Below, piece by piece: positions 8,812 through 19,722 of a stretch of DNA of 64,000 bases. The translations under genes were made by a program, and so were the position numbers. This DNA comes from Loktanella sp. IMCC34160 (GTDB lineage: Bacteria > Pseudomonadota > Alphaproteobacteria > Rhodobacterales > Rhodobacteraceae), in assembly GCF_004145845.1 (NCBI RefSeq), contig NZ_SELP01000002.1, positions 372,001-436,000 on the forward strand. The letters are read 5' to 3'. Numbering within the stretch: the first letter of the stretch is position 1; each line of letters opens with the position of its first letter. The notes beneath the pieces were generated by a model. That model did not search any database. It was not told the origin of the DNA and saw only the letters and a list, made by a program, of their open reading frames with translations.

Positions 8812-9867
8812 GTGAAGCTGAGCGACTTCGACTTTGACCTTTCCGAAGACCTGATCGCAACCCGGCCCGCGCGGCCCCGGTCGTCGGCCCGGCTGCTGCT
8901 GGCCGTTGGCGACGGGATCGACGACCGGCATGTGTTCGACCTGCCCGATATCCTGCGGCCCGGCGACCGGCTGGTGCTGAACGACACCAAGGTGATCCCG
9001 GCCCGCCTGACAGGCCTACGGCGGCGCAGCGGCCCCGAAGGTGAAACCGAGGCCCGGATCGAGGCGACACTGCTTGAGCCCCGCGCCGACGGAACCTGGG
9101 GCGCGCTTCTCAAACCGCTGAAGAAGGTCCGTGATGGCGAGGTGATCGTGTTTTCCCCGGACCTTTCCGCAACCGTCGAGGGCCGGGCCGACGGGCAAGG
9201 GCATCTGCGGTTCAACCTGACCGGCGAGGATTTCGACACGGCGCTGGCCGAGGCGGGGGCGATGCCATTGCCGCCCTATATCGCGGCGTTGCGGGCGCCG
9301 GACGAACAGGACAAGCAGGATTACCAGACCGTCTGGGCAAGGAATTCCGGGGCGGTGGCCGCGCCCACGGCCTCGTTGCATTTCGACGAACCGCTGATGG
9401 CGGCGCTGGCCGTGCGGGGCGTGGACCTGACCCATGTCACCCTGCACGTCGGTGCGGGCACCTTTCTGCCGGTCAAGGTCGATGACATTCGCGACCACAA
9501 GATGCACGCCGAATGGGGCGAGGTGACGGAGAAGGCCGTGGCCGACATCATGGCGACCAAGGCGGCGGGTGGTCGGGTGATCCCGGTCGGGACCACGGCG
9601 CTGCGGCTGATCGAAAGTGCGGCAGTGGGCGGCACGCTGACCCCGTGGCGGGGCGAGACGGATATCTTCATCACGCCGGGGTTCACCTTCAACGTGGCGG
9701 ATGGGCTGATGACCAACTTCCACCTGCCCAAATCGACCCTGATGATGCTTGTGTCCGCCTTCATGGGGGTGGACCGGATTCGCCGGATCTACGACCATGC
9801 AGTGGCCGGGAAATACCGCTTTTTCAGCTATGGGGATGCCTCCCTGCTATTGCCGGGCGGGCAATAG
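8812..9867 (+). CDS. queA: S-adenosylmethionine:tRNA ribosyltransferase-isomerase
   Basis: QueA of 351 aa, the normal length. It transfers and isomerises the ribosyl group of SAM onto 7-aminomethyl-7-deazaguanine in tRNA, giving epoxyqueuosine. The N-terminus ([18 protein letters not shown]), the [10 protein letters not shown] motif and the C-terminal [17 protein letters not shown] segment are all diagnostic. It begins with GTG at 8812, with AGGA eight bases upstream. It starts nine bases after the AsmA-like gene. Confidence 0.97.
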   Translation: MKLSDFDFDLSEDLIATRPARPRSSARLLLAVGDGIDDRHVFDLPDILRPGDRLVLNDTKVIPARLTGLRRRSGPEGETEARIEATLLEPRADGTWGALLKPLKKVRDGEVIVFSPDLSATVEGRADGQGHLRFNLTGEDFDTALAEAGAMPLPPYIAALRAPDEQDKQDYQTVWARNSGAVAAPTASLHFDEPLMAALAVRGVDLTHVTLHVGAGTFLPVKVDDIRDHKMHAEWGEVTEKAVADIMATKAAGGRVIPVGTTALRLIESAAVGGTLTPWRGETDIFITPGFTFNVADGLMTNFHLPKSTLMMLVSAFMGVDRIRRIYDHAVAGKYRFFSYGDASLLLPGGQ

Positions 9868-9929
9868 GGCTGGTTTGCACCCAGCAAATACCTGCCATGC
9901 CACCAGCCCCCTTTAGCTGGATGCGAAAA

Positions 9930-9947
9930 TAGTTTAACGTCAAACTA
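9930..9947. promoter_or_regulatory. Inverted repeat upstream of lpdA
   Basis: TAGTTT (9930-9935) and AAACTA (9942-9947) form a perfect 6-bp inverted repeat around AACGTC, 22 bp before the lpdA start codon. The size and symmetry suit a MarR- or TetR-type dimer, but I cannot assign a regulator. Confidence 0.4.
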
Positions 9948-9969
9948 ATTTCAGATGGAGGAGGCTCTG

Positions 9970-11367
9970 ATGGCCGCGAAAGAATTCGACCTTATCGTGA
10001 TCGGCGCTGGTCCCGGCGGCTATGTGGCCGCGATCCGGGGCGCGCAGCTTGGGCTGAAGGTTGCCTGCGTCGAGCGGGAACACCTTGGCGGCATCTGCCT
10101 GAACTGGGGCTGTATCCCAACCAAGGCGATGCTGCGGTCGTCGGAAGTGTTCCACCTGATGCACCGGGCCAAGGAATTCGGCCTGAAGGCCGACGGGATC
10201 GGCTACGACCTGAACGCTGTCGTGCAGCGGTCGCGCGGTGTCGCAAAGCAGCTGTCGGGCGGCATTGGCCACCTGTTCAAGAAGAACAAGGTGACCGTGG
10301 TCATGGGCGAGGCGAAACTGGCCGGGAAGGGCAAGGTTTCGGTCAAGACCGACAAGGGGACCGAGGACCTGACCGCCAAGTCGATCATCGTCGCCACCGG
10401 CGCCCGCGCCCGCGAACTTCCGGGGCTTGAGGCCGATGGCGATCTGGTCTGGACCTACAAGCACGCGCTGACCCCGCCCCGGATGCCGAAGAAGCTGCTG
10501 GTAATAGGGTCCGGCGCAATCGGCATCGAATTCGCCAGCTTCTACAACACCCTTGGCGCTGACACGACCGTGGTCGAGGTGATGGACCGTGTCCTGCCCG
10601 TCGAGGATGCCGAGATCAGCGCCTTCGCCAAGAAGCAATTCGTCAAGCAGGGCATGAAGATCATGGAAAAAGCCATGGTTAAGCAACTGGATCGCACCCC
10701 CGGCAAGGGCGTCGTCGCCCATATCGAGGTGGGCGGCAAGATCGAGAAGATGGAGTTTGACACCGTCATTTCCGCCGTGGGGATCGTCGGCAATGTTGAA
10801 GGTCTGGGCCTGGAAGAGGCGGGCGTGAAGATCGACCGCACCCATGTGGTGACCGATGAATATTGCCGCACCGGGGTCGAGGGGCTTTACGCCATTGGCG
10901 ATATCGCCGGCGCGCCCTGGCTGGCGCACAAGGCCAGCCACGAAGGCGTCATGGTCGCCGAACTGATCGCGGGCCAGAAACCCCATGCGATCAAGCCGAA
11001 TTCGATCGCAGGCTGCACCTATTGCCATCCGCAGGTGGCCAGCGTCGGCCTGACCGAGGCGAAGGCCAAGGAGCAGGGCTATGAGATCAAGGTTGGCCGC
11101 TTCCCCTTCATCGGCAACGGCAAGGCCATCGCCCTGGGGGAACCCGAGGGCATGATCAAGACCGTGTTCGACGCCAAGACCGGCGAACTACTGGGCGCGC
11201 ATATGGTTGGCGCGGAAGTGACCGAGCTGATCCAGGGCTATGTGGTGGGCCGCCAGTTGGAGACCACCGAAGAAGACCTGATGCAAACCGTCTTCCCGCA
11301 CCCGACCCTGTCGGAAATGATGCACGAGGCGGTTCTGGATGCCTACGGTCGCGCGATCCACTTCTAG
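9970..11367 (+). CDS. lpdA: Dihydrolipoyl dehydrogenase (E3)
   Basis: A 465-aa flavoprotein disulfide reductase that reoxidises dihydrolipoamide in 2-oxoacid dehydrogenase complexes. The FAD-binding GAGPGG loop is at 12-17 and the redox disulfide is Cys43/Cys48 in CLNWGCIPTK. The NAD-binding loop (GSGAIGIEF) is near 185 and the catalytic HPTLSE motif is near 440. The ATG at 9970 is preferred over 9955 because GGAGGAGG precedes it at good spacing. No other complex subunit lies next to it; it is followed by a strong terminator, so it is probably monocistronic. Confidence 0.96.
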   Translation: MAAKEFDLIVIGAGPGGYVAAIRGAQLGLKVACVEREHLGGICLNWGCIPTKAMLRSSEVFHLMHRAKEFGLKADGIGYDLNAVVQRSRGVAKQLSGGIGHLFKKNKVTVVMGEAKLAGKGKVSVKTDKGTEDLTAKSIIVATGARARELPGLEADGDLVWTYKHALTPPRMPKKLLVIGSGAIGIEFASFYNTLGADTTVVEVMDRVLPVEDAEISAFAKKQFVKQGMKIMEKAMVKQLDRTPGKGVVAHIEVGGKIEKMEFDTVISAVGIVGNVEGLGLEEAGVKIDRTHVVTDEYCRTGVEGLYAIGDIAGAPWLAHKASHEGVMVAELIAGQKPHAIKPNSIAGCTYCHPQVASVGLTEAKAKEQGYEIKVGRFPFIGNGKAIALGEPEGMIKTVFDAKTGELLGAHMVGAEVTELIQGYVVGRQLETTEEDLMQTVFPHPTLSEMMHEAVLDAYGRAIHF

Positions 11368-11384
11368 GCCGATCGCCCAATAGG

Positions 11385-11420
11385 AAAAGCCGCCGCGCAG
11401 GGATGCGCGGCGGCTTTTTT
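11385..11420 (+). terminator. Rho-independent terminator of lpdA
   Basis: A perfect 14-bp stem (11385-11398 with 11405-11418), a 6-nt loop and a run of T. It starts 18 bp after the lpdA stop. The A-run at its 5' side lets it also stop the convergent rhodanese transcript. Confidence 0.93.
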
Positions 11421-11437
11421 CGTTCTTGGGGAGGGGA

Positions 11438-11800
11438 TTAGCGGGTGATCTCGCCCCCTGCCTGCGCCCAATGGGCCAGCCCGCCGATGTTGTGCACATC
11501 CTTGTGGCCCATCTGCCCCAGCGCCTGTGCGGCCATCGACGACCGTGCGCCAGAAGCGCAGTAAACCGCGATGGGCTTGCCGCTTTTGAGTTCGGCGAGG
11601 CATTCAGGGCTGGACGGGTCCGCCTTCATCCGCAGCACGGCCAGCGGCACATGCAGCGCACCCTTGGCCTTGCCGGACATGGCGACCTCGCCGCCATCGC
11701 GAATGTCGAGAACGACAATCTCGCCGGCGGCGGATTTCTGGATCGCCTCTGCGGCGGTCATGCCCGGCGTCGCGGGCTGAGACGAAAACATGCGAAACAT
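11438..11800 (-). CDS. Single-domain rhodanese
   Basis: A 120-aa rhodanese-fold protein with the active-site loop CASGARS (Cys81), which carries sulfane sulfur. The loop is of the small GlpE/YgaP type. ATG 11800 is preferred because AAGGAT is placed correctly upstream. An ATG at 11809 would add three residues. There is no signal peptide, so it should be cytoplasmic. A promoter containing an ArsR-type operator candidate precedes it (11836-11863). A DUF2892 protein, the other half of YgaP-type proteins, is encoded 4 kb away (15883-16089). It is convergent with lpdA. Confidence 0.9.
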   Translation of the reverse strand: MFRMFSSQPATPGMTAAEAIQKSAAGEIVVLDIRDGGEVAMSGKAKGALHVPLAVLRMKADPSSPECLAELKSGKPIAVYCASGARSSMAAQALGQMGHKDVHNIGGLAHWAQAGGEITR

Positions 11801-11835
11801 TTTGGGCATCCTTGGTATGGCTGTGTTACGGAAGG

Positions 11836-11863
11836 TATATACATTAGAAAAATGAAATGTAAA
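11836..11863 (-). promoter_or_regulatory. Rhodanese promoter with embedded operator
   Basis: On the minus strand, TTTACA (11863-11858) and TATATA (11841-11836) are separated by 16 bp. A perfect inverted repeat TACATT-N10-AATGTA (11840-11861) fills this spacer and touches both boxes. This arrangement suits repression by an AT-site-binding ArsR-family protein, as BigR/SqrR-type sensors do for rhodanese genes. The regulator itself is not in the window. Confidence 0.55.
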
Positions 11864-11882
11864 GACCGACGCTCCAAATTGC

Positions 11883-12671
11883 TCAAGTTTCGTAGATGTA
11901 GCCCGCGTAGATCGTGTGATCGACCGAGTTGGCGACGTAGATCCGGTGGCGCTGAATCCACGGCGCGGGATTCCACGGGATCGTGTAGTCGCCGGGCGCG
12001 GACCCGTCGCTGGGCGGTATGACCTGCGGCATGTATTCGTGGTTGACCACATAGTCGAAGGCCACCGCATCCAGCCCACCGGGCGCGCCGGGGGCGGGCA
12101 CCGTGCCGCGTTCATTGCCGAAGGGGTCAAGCACGACGATCTCATCTGCGTTCTTGTCTGCCAGTAGCCAGCCGATCCCCGCCGCCGACGCACCCGAAAT
12201 ATTGCGCCCCGGATAGTCCCGCTGCCCCAGCTTGACCCCGCTTAGCGAGCGAAGCTCGACCCGGTTGCCACCGCCGCGGATGAAGAAGAACCCGTTGGTG
12301 CCGATCCCCTCGGCATAGGCCGGGATGTCATCGTCCAGCGAGAGGTCGATGTCGGCCACTGCCTGTTCGGTGACCGGGTCGAAGGCCATGACCTGATGCA
12401 TGTTGGTCGTGCCATTGGCGCAGGCCACGATGTTGCGGATCGGGTCGAAGGCGAAACCGGAGATGACATTCCAGCCGGGCGGGTTGTCATGTTCCTTGTA
12501 GGTGTGGTCCAGCGCCAGCGACAGATAGGTGATCGGGTCTTCGTAGGTCGTCTGGTTGAGATACAGGACCATCGGATCGCCGCTGACCTTGGCGACGGTC
12601 AGGGCAACCGCCTCGTCATTTCCCAGATAGGGAAAGGGGCCGGTATTGGTGACTTCGAAATGGAGTGCCAT
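11883..12671 (-). CDS. Unknown protein, possible beta-propeller
   Basis: A 262-aa protein that I cannot assign to a named family. It contains several blade-like stretches such as NVISGFAFDPIRNIVACAN, HQVMAFDPVTEQAVADI and GWLLADKNADEIVVLDPFG. These resemble the strand patterns of YncE/NHL-type propellers. There is no signal peptide or membrane segment. The start ATG 12671 is supported by AAAGGAT seven bases upstream; the frame stays open further upstream but without a ribosome-binding site. It ends 83 bp before the rhodanese start, with a separate promoter between them. Confidence 0.7.
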   Translation of the reverse strand: MALHFEVTNTGPFPYLGNDEAVALTVAKVSGDPMVLYLNQTTYEDPITYLSLALDHTYKEHDNPPGWNVISGFAFDPIRNIVACANGTTNMHQVMAFDPVTEQAVADIDLSLDDDIPAYAEGIGTNGFFFIRGGGNRVELRSLSGVKLGQRDYPGRNISGASAAGIGWLLADKNADEIVVLDPFGNERGTVPAPGAPGGLDAVAFDYVVNHEYMPQVIPPSDGSAPGDYTIPWNPAPWIQRHRIYVANSVDHTIYAGYIYET

Positions 12672-12780
12672 GAATTCATCCTTTCGTGAAGAAATGAGAG
12701 AGAATGACCCAAGGTTAACGCCGGTTGGCCCGTGCCGCAGGTCCGGAGAACCTGACCGAATCCGTCCCAAACACCCAATT

Positions 12781-12795
12781 GTTCGCGCAATGTTC
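12781..12795 (+). promoter_or_regulatory. LexA (SOS) box of uvrA
   Basis: GTTC (12781-12784) and GTTC (12792-12795) are separated by exactly seven bases. This is the direct-repeat operator recognised by alphaproteobacterial LexA. It lies 68 bp before the uvrA start codon, where LexA would block transcription initiation. Confidence 0.82.
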
Positions 12796-12863
12796 CGCTT
12801 TTTTGGTTGGAGACTCGCGCCCGGTCCACTATCTGTTAACGCTGAGTGGCCCCGGGGGATCAG

Positions 12864-15722
<2,859 letters not shown>

Positions 15723-15802
15723 TCCAAAGGCGCGGCTGCCGCCGCATTCCTATTATGAAATCGGTACGGCGTCGCGCCGACCTATCCTATACGCCAAATG
15801 AA

Positions 15803-15827
15803 AAGAGGGGGCTGTCTGCCCCCTCTT
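15803..15827 (-). terminator. Terminator between uvrA and the DUF2892 gene
   Basis: A perfect 10-bp stem (AAGAGGGGGC / GCCCCCTCTT) with a 5-nt loop. On the minus strand it is followed by TTTCATTT, so it should end the DUF2892 transcript. On the plus strand it may also stop uvrA, although no T-run follows. Confidence 0.72.
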
Positions 15828-15882
15828 GGCCCGTGGGGCCAATTCACCCCCGAGGATATTTATCAACCCAAAGAAGAGGTTA

Positions 15883-16089
15883 TCAGCCCTTCTTCATCGG
15901 GCAGGTGGAGATTCCGAGCATCGTGTAGATCGGGCAGGACCCGATCAGCCCGGTCACCAGCGGAATGATCCCGAGAAGATAGAGCCAGCTGTAGGCCCCG
16001 TCGGAGTTCATGAAATAGCCCAGGATCAGTGCCGCCCCAAGGACGACCCGCAGAATGCGGTCGATGTTGCCTTCGTTCTTCTTGAGCAT
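15883..16089 (-). CDS. DUF2892 small inner-membrane protein
   Basis: A 68-aa protein with two hydrophobic segments (about 12-28 and 34-52) and the typical N-terminus KKNEGNIDRILRVVLGAALI. It matches the DUF2892 family, whose members resemble the membrane part of YgaP. Cysteines occur in SCPIYTMLGISTCPMKKG near the end. DUF2892 genes often accompany rhodanese or sulfide-response genes; here the nearest rhodanese gene is 4 kb away. Confidence 0.88.
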   Translation of the reverse strand: MLKKNEGNIDRILRVVLGAALILGYFMNSDGAYSWLYLLGIIPLVTGLIGSCPIYTMLGISTCPMKKG

Positions 16090-16167
16090 GTGCCCATCCT
16101 CCAGTTCAGGTTATGAGCCGATCCTAGCGTAGTGCGGCCTGCCTGTCTGTGACTAGATCACCGAAGA

Positions 16168-17037
16168 TCACCCGCGACCGCGTTTTTCGAACCGGGGCAA
16201 CATGGCCGAGAAATCCATGCCGCGTCCGTCTTCATCTTCGACGAATTGCCGGTAGAGCGCCAGCGCGGCGGCCCCCATGGGTGTATCCGCATCCACCGCC
16301 TCTGCCGCCATTTGCGACAGCCCAAGGTCCTTGAGCATCAGCTCTGCCGCGAAACCGGGCTTGTAGCCGTTGTCGGCGGGCGAAGTCGGGCCGACCCCCG
16401 GGGCCGGGCAATAGGCGTTCATGGTCCAGCTGTAGCCCGAGGAGGTGGAAACCACGTCGAACATCTTTTGCCGGTCGAGGCCCAGCTTATCGGCCAGCGC
16501 AAAGGCTTCGCAGGTGGCGATCATGGTGACGCCGAGGATCATGTTGTTGCAGATCTTGGCGGCCTGACCCGCGCCAGCATCGCCGCAATGGACGGCCTTT
16601 TGGCCCATGATGTCGAACAGTGGCTTGACCCTGTCGAAGGCGACGGCCGGGCCGCCTGCCATGAAGGTCAGCGTGCCGGCCGCCGCGCCGCCGACCCCGC
16701 CCGAGACCGGCGCGTCGACCGCCATCAACCCGGCCGCTTCGGCGGCGCGGGCCACGGCACGGGCGCTGTCCACATCCACGGTCGAGCAATCGAGGTGCAC
16801 CGCGCCCGCCGCCATTACCGGGTGGATCTCGGCGGCGACCGATTGCAGGATTGCGCCGTTGGGCAGCATGGTGATCACCACGTCGGCCCCCTTGGCGGCC
16901 TCGGCCGCGGTGGCGGCCATGGGCATGCCTTCGGGGCGGGCGGCCAGATCGAAGCCGGTCACAGCATGTCCGGCGGCGATCAGGTTCTGCGCCATCGGCG
17001 CGCCCATGTTTCCAAGTCCGATGAAGCCGATATTCAT
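16168..17037 (-). CDS. mmsB: 3-hydroxyisobutyrate dehydrogenase
   Basis: A 289-aa beta-hydroxyacid dehydrogenase that oxidises 3-hydroxyisobutyrate to methylmalonate semialdehyde with NAD, in valine breakdown. It has the Rossmann loop GLGNMGAPM (7-15), the substrate motif APVSGGVGGA (near 120) and the catalytic-lysine region GQAAKICNNM (near 165). Its start overlaps the stop of the preceding hydrolase gene by 4 bp, so translation is coupled. It is the third gene of the operon that starts with the acyl-CoA dehydrogenase. Its product would be the substrate of MmsA, encoded at 21430-22929. Confidence 0.95.
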   Translation of the reverse strand: MNIGFIGLGNMGAPMAQNLIAAGHAVTGFDLAARPEGMPMAATAAEAAKGADVVITMLPNGAILQSVAAEIHPVMAAGAVHLDCSTVDVDSARAVARAAEAAGLMAVDAPVSGGVGGAAAGTLTFMAGGPAVAFDRVKPLFDIMGQKAVHCGDAGAGQAAKICNNMILGVTMIATCEAFALADKLGLDRQKMFDVVSTSSGYSWTMNAYCPAPGVGPTSPADNGYKPGFAAELMLKDLGLSQMAAEAVDADTPMGAAALALYRQFVEDEDGRGMDFSAMLPRFEKRGRG

Positions 17038-18095
17038 GAGCCGTCCCTTTCATCGTCGAATTGCAGTTCGTCCGGTCCCAGCGGGCCGGTCATGGCGTGT
17101 ACGTCCCCACCGGGCACCGCCCGCCAATCCTTGTGCGCCCATTTGGGGGTGCGGTCCTTGTCGATGATGGCGGCGCGAATCCCTTCAAGGAAGTCGCCCT
17201 GTTCCATCGACCGGTGGGTAAAGCGGTATTCCTGCCGCAGCGCCGTGCGCATGTCGTCCCTGATCCGGGCCCGGTGGACGCATTCCACTGCCGAGGCCAT
17301 GGCAAGGGGCGCGTTGCGGTCCATCAGTCTTATCGCGTGCCGGATGGGTTCGGGCCAGTCGTCTTCGGCGGGCAGCCCCCGCCAGATATCGCCCAGCGTT
17401 TCGCCGCCGAAATAGTCGTCGATCACCGGTTGCCAACCGGCAAGCCGCGCGGCGGGGGCAGGGCGGGCGGCGCGGTCTACCGCCTCCCAGTCGCCGGTTT
17501 GGCAGAGGGCTGTTTTCAGGGTGTCCCATTCCGCTTCGGGGATGAAGTAATCCGCGAAGCCGGCAAAGATCGCATCGCCCGCATCCATCCGGTCGCCGGT
17601 GGTGCCAAGGTATTCGCCGATCCGTCCCGGTGCGCGGGCCAGAAGAAGCGTGCCGCCCACGTCCGGCAACAGGCCAATGCCGCATTCGGGCATGGCAATC
17701 TTCGATGTCTCCCCGACGATCCGGTGCGATCCGTGGCAGCCGACGCCGACGCCGCCGCCCATCGTGAACCCTTGCAGGAAACTGACCACGGGCTTCGGAA
17801 ATTCGAACAGCCGCGCGTTCATCCGGTATTCATCGCGCCAGAACCGCCGCCCGTAGGAATAGTCGCCCGCCGTGCCGGTGGCATACATTTCCGCGATATC
17901 GCCGCCCGCGCAGAACGCCTTGTCACCGGCCCCGTCGATCACCAGAAGCGCGACATCGTCGTCCCTCGCCCAGTCCTTCAGCGCGGCGTCGATGGACATG
18001 CACATGTCATAGGTCAGCGCGTTCAGGGCCTTGGGCCGGTTCAGGGTGATCCGGCCCGCGCGCCCGTCTTTTCGGATCAGGATGTCTTCGGTCAT
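17034..18095 (-). CDS. 3-hydroxyisobutyryl-CoA hydrolase
   Basis: A 353-aa crotonase-fold protein. The extra length over an ordinary hydratase (about 260 aa), the oxyanion motif FCAGGDIAEMY and the GCHGSHRIVGETSKIAMPE region are typical of the HIBCH group. That enzyme splits 3-hydroxyisobutyryl-CoA into free acid and CoA during valine degradation. It overlaps its neighbours by 4 bp on each side (ATGA). The position between an acyl-CoA dehydrogenase and mmsB supports the hydrolase role over a simple hydratase. Confidence 0.9.
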   Translation of the reverse strand: MTEDILIRKDGRAGRITLNRPKALNALTYDMCMSIDAALKDWARDDDVALLVIDGAGDKAFCAGGDIAEMYATGTAGDYSYGRRFWRDEYRMNARLFEFPKPVVSFLQGFTMGGGVGVGCHGSHRIVGETSKIAMPECGIGLLPDVGGTLLLARAPGRIGEYLGTTGDRMDAGDAIFAGFADYFIPEAEWDTLKTALCQTGDWEAVDRAARPAPAARLAGWQPVIDDYFGGETLGDIWRGLPAEDDWPEPIRHAIRLMDRNAPLAMASAVECVHRARIRDDMRTALRQEYRFTHRSMEQGDFLEGIRAAIIDKDRTPKWAHKDWRAVPGGDVHAMTGPLGPDELQFDDERDGS

Positions 18096-19231
18096 CTGGC
18101 CACCATCTGGCGGGCGACGATCATCCGCATGATTTCATTCGTGCCTTCCAGGATCTGGTGGACCCGCAGGTCGCGGACGATCTTTTCGATGCCATAGTCG
18201 GCAAGATAGCCATAGCCGCCGTGCAGCTGAAGGCATTGATCGGCGACCCGGCTGCCGGCCTCGGTCACGAATTTCTTGGCCATGGCACAGAATTTCGTGG
18301 CATCCGGCGCGCCCATGTCAAGTTTCCATGCCGCCTGCCGCAAGAAGGTGCGGGCGGCCTGTAATTCGATCTCCATATCGGCCAGCCGGAATTGCAGGGC
18401 CTGAAACTGGTCGATGCTTTGGCCAAAGGCCTTTCGTTCGGCCATATAGGCCAACGTGGCGTCCAGCGCCGCCTGTGCTGCCCCAAGGCTGCAGGCAGAG
18501 ATGTTCAGGCGGCCGCCGTCCAGCCCCTTCATGGCATAGGCAAAGCCCTTGCCCTCTTCGCCCAGCAGGTTGCCTGCGGGCACGGTGCAGTCATCCATCT
18601 GGACCTGGCGGGTGGGTTGCGATTTCCAGCCCATCTTTTGTTCCAGCCCGCCGAAGGACAGGCCGGGGGTGCCATCCTCGACCACCAGGGCGCTGATCCC
18701 CTTGGGACCGTCCGCGCCGGTGCGGGCCATGACGATATAGGCGTCCGAATACCCCCCGCCCGAGATGAAGGCCTTGGTTCCGGTCAGGCGGTAGCCCTGA
18801 TCGTCCTTTTCCGCGCGGCTGCGCAGTGCGGCCGCGTCTGACCCGCTGCCCGGTTCGGTCAGGCAGTAGGAAAACACGGTCTCCATCGTCAGGGCCTTGG
18901 GCAGGAACCGCGCCTTGATCTCGTCCGAGCCGAAATCGTCCAGCATCTTGGCGCACATGTTGTGGATCGACAGAAAGGCCGCGACACTGGCGCAGGACAT
19001 CGACAGGGCCTCGAACACCAGCGTGGCATCAAGGCGCGACAGGCCTGAGCCGCCGGAGTCTTCGGAAACGTAAAGCCCGCCAAAGCCAAGTTCCCCGATC
19101 TCGGGCCATAGCTCTTTCGGGATCGTGCCCTCGGCCTCCCAGTCTCGCGCGTTTGGCGCGATCCGGTCGGCACCGAACGCGCGGGCCATGTCAAAGATGG
19201 CTTCCTGTTCCTCGGTCAGGGCGAAATCCAT
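18092..19231 (-). CDS. Acyl-CoA dehydrogenase, probably isobutyryl-CoA specific
   Basis: A 379-aa FAD-dependent acyl-CoA dehydrogenase. The family signatures YCLTEPGSGSDA and QCLQLHGGYGYLADYGIEK are present. The catalytic glutamate lies in QILEGTNEIMR near the end. It is first in the operon with 3-hydroxyisobutyryl-CoA hydrolase and mmsB, so isobutyryl-CoA is the likely substrate. This is inferred from context; sequence alone does not separate it from other short-chain members. No enoyl-CoA hydratase for the intermediate step lies in the operon. A TetR-type operator candidate is 22 bp upstream. Confidence 0.92.
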   Translation of the reverse strand: MDFALTEEQEAIFDMARAFGADRIAPNARDWEAEGTIPKELWPEIGELGFGGLYVSEDSGGSGLSRLDATLVFEALSMSCASVAAFLSIHNMCAKMLDDFGSDEIKARFLPKALTMETVFSYCLTEPGSGSDAAALRSRAEKDDQGYRLTGTKAFISGGGYSDAYIVMARTGADGPKGISALVVEDGTPGLSFGGLEQKMGWKSQPTRQVQMDDCTVPAGNLLGEEGKGFAYAMKGLDGGRLNISACSLGAAQAALDATLAYMAERKAFGQSIDQFQALQFRLADMEIELQAARTFLRQAAWKLDMGAPDATKFCAMAKKFVTEAGSRVADQCLQLHGGYGYLADYGIEKIVRDLRVHQILEGTNEIMRMIVARQMVAR

Positions 19232-19252
19232 TGCGGCCTCCCGTCAGCAAAT

Positions 19253-19266
19253 GAACGCTTGTTCAA
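19253..19266. promoter_or_regulatory. Operator candidate of the valine operon
   Basis: TGAAC-GCTT-GTTCA is a perfect 5-bp inverted repeat starting 22 bp upstream of the acyl-CoA dehydrogenase start. Sites of this form are bound by TetR-family regulators of fatty-acid and branched-chain amino-acid catabolism in proteobacteria. The regulator cannot be named from this window. Confidence 0.5.
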
Positions 19267-19308
19267 TTTATGCCGGAGGCCCGTCACGCTTGCAAGGGGG
19301 TGGCAGCG

Positions 19309-19650
19309 CTAACTCACCGTGATCTTGCCTTTCATCGCCCGGTGGAACTGGCAGATGTAGTCGAATGTTCCCTCGGCCTCGAAGGTGAGGCTGACGCTGT
19401 CGCCGCGATTCAGGCGGCCGGTGTCGAAACTGCCGTCGCTGGCAGTCGCGGTATGGGGGGCGCCGTCGCGGTTGGTAAAGACGACCGTATCGCCGACGCC
19501 GATGGTCAGGTCGTCGGGGGCGAAAGCAAAGCCTTCGATCGCCACCTCGTGGGTCATGGCGTGCGATGCGGCGCGGGCCGTGCCGGATAGGGCGGCAAGC
19601 GGGGCGGCGGCAAAGAGGGCAAGGGTGGTGCGTCGGGTCAGGTGCGGCAT
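19309..19650 (-). CDS. Tat-exported cupredoxin (amicyanin-like)
   Basis: A 113-aa blue-copper protein. It starts with a twin-arginine signal (TRRTTLALF, cleavage after GTARA). The type 1 copper ligands are visible: His in GAPHTATA, then Cys, His and Met in YICQFHRAMKG. It probably carries electrons in the periplasm; the partner is unknown. ATG 19650 has CAGGAGG upstream, and the TTG at 19656 is not needed. It is monocistronic on the minus strand, 78 bp from the valine operon start. Confidence 0.9.
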   Translation of the reverse strand: MPHLTRRTTLALFAAAPLAALSGTARAASHAMTHEVAIEGFAFAPDDLTIGVGDTVVFTNRDGAPHTATASDGSFDTGRLNRGDSVSLTFEAEGTFDYICQFHRAMKGKITVS

Positions 19651-19722
19651 GGTCAATCCTCCTGTTGATGCCGCTAGCCTAACACAGGTCGGCCTTCAGC
19701 CCGTGAAACCTTTTCGTGAGGG

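Noticed and set aside
6010-8931. A 973-codon open frame antisense to the AsmA-like gene
   Set aside because: Its composition (Arg, Pro, Gln and His) is that of an antisense shadow, and it runs into queA.
12835-12848. A TGTTAACGCTGAG stretch before uvrA resembling the GAPDH operators
   Set aside because: Only one half site fits; there is no palindrome.
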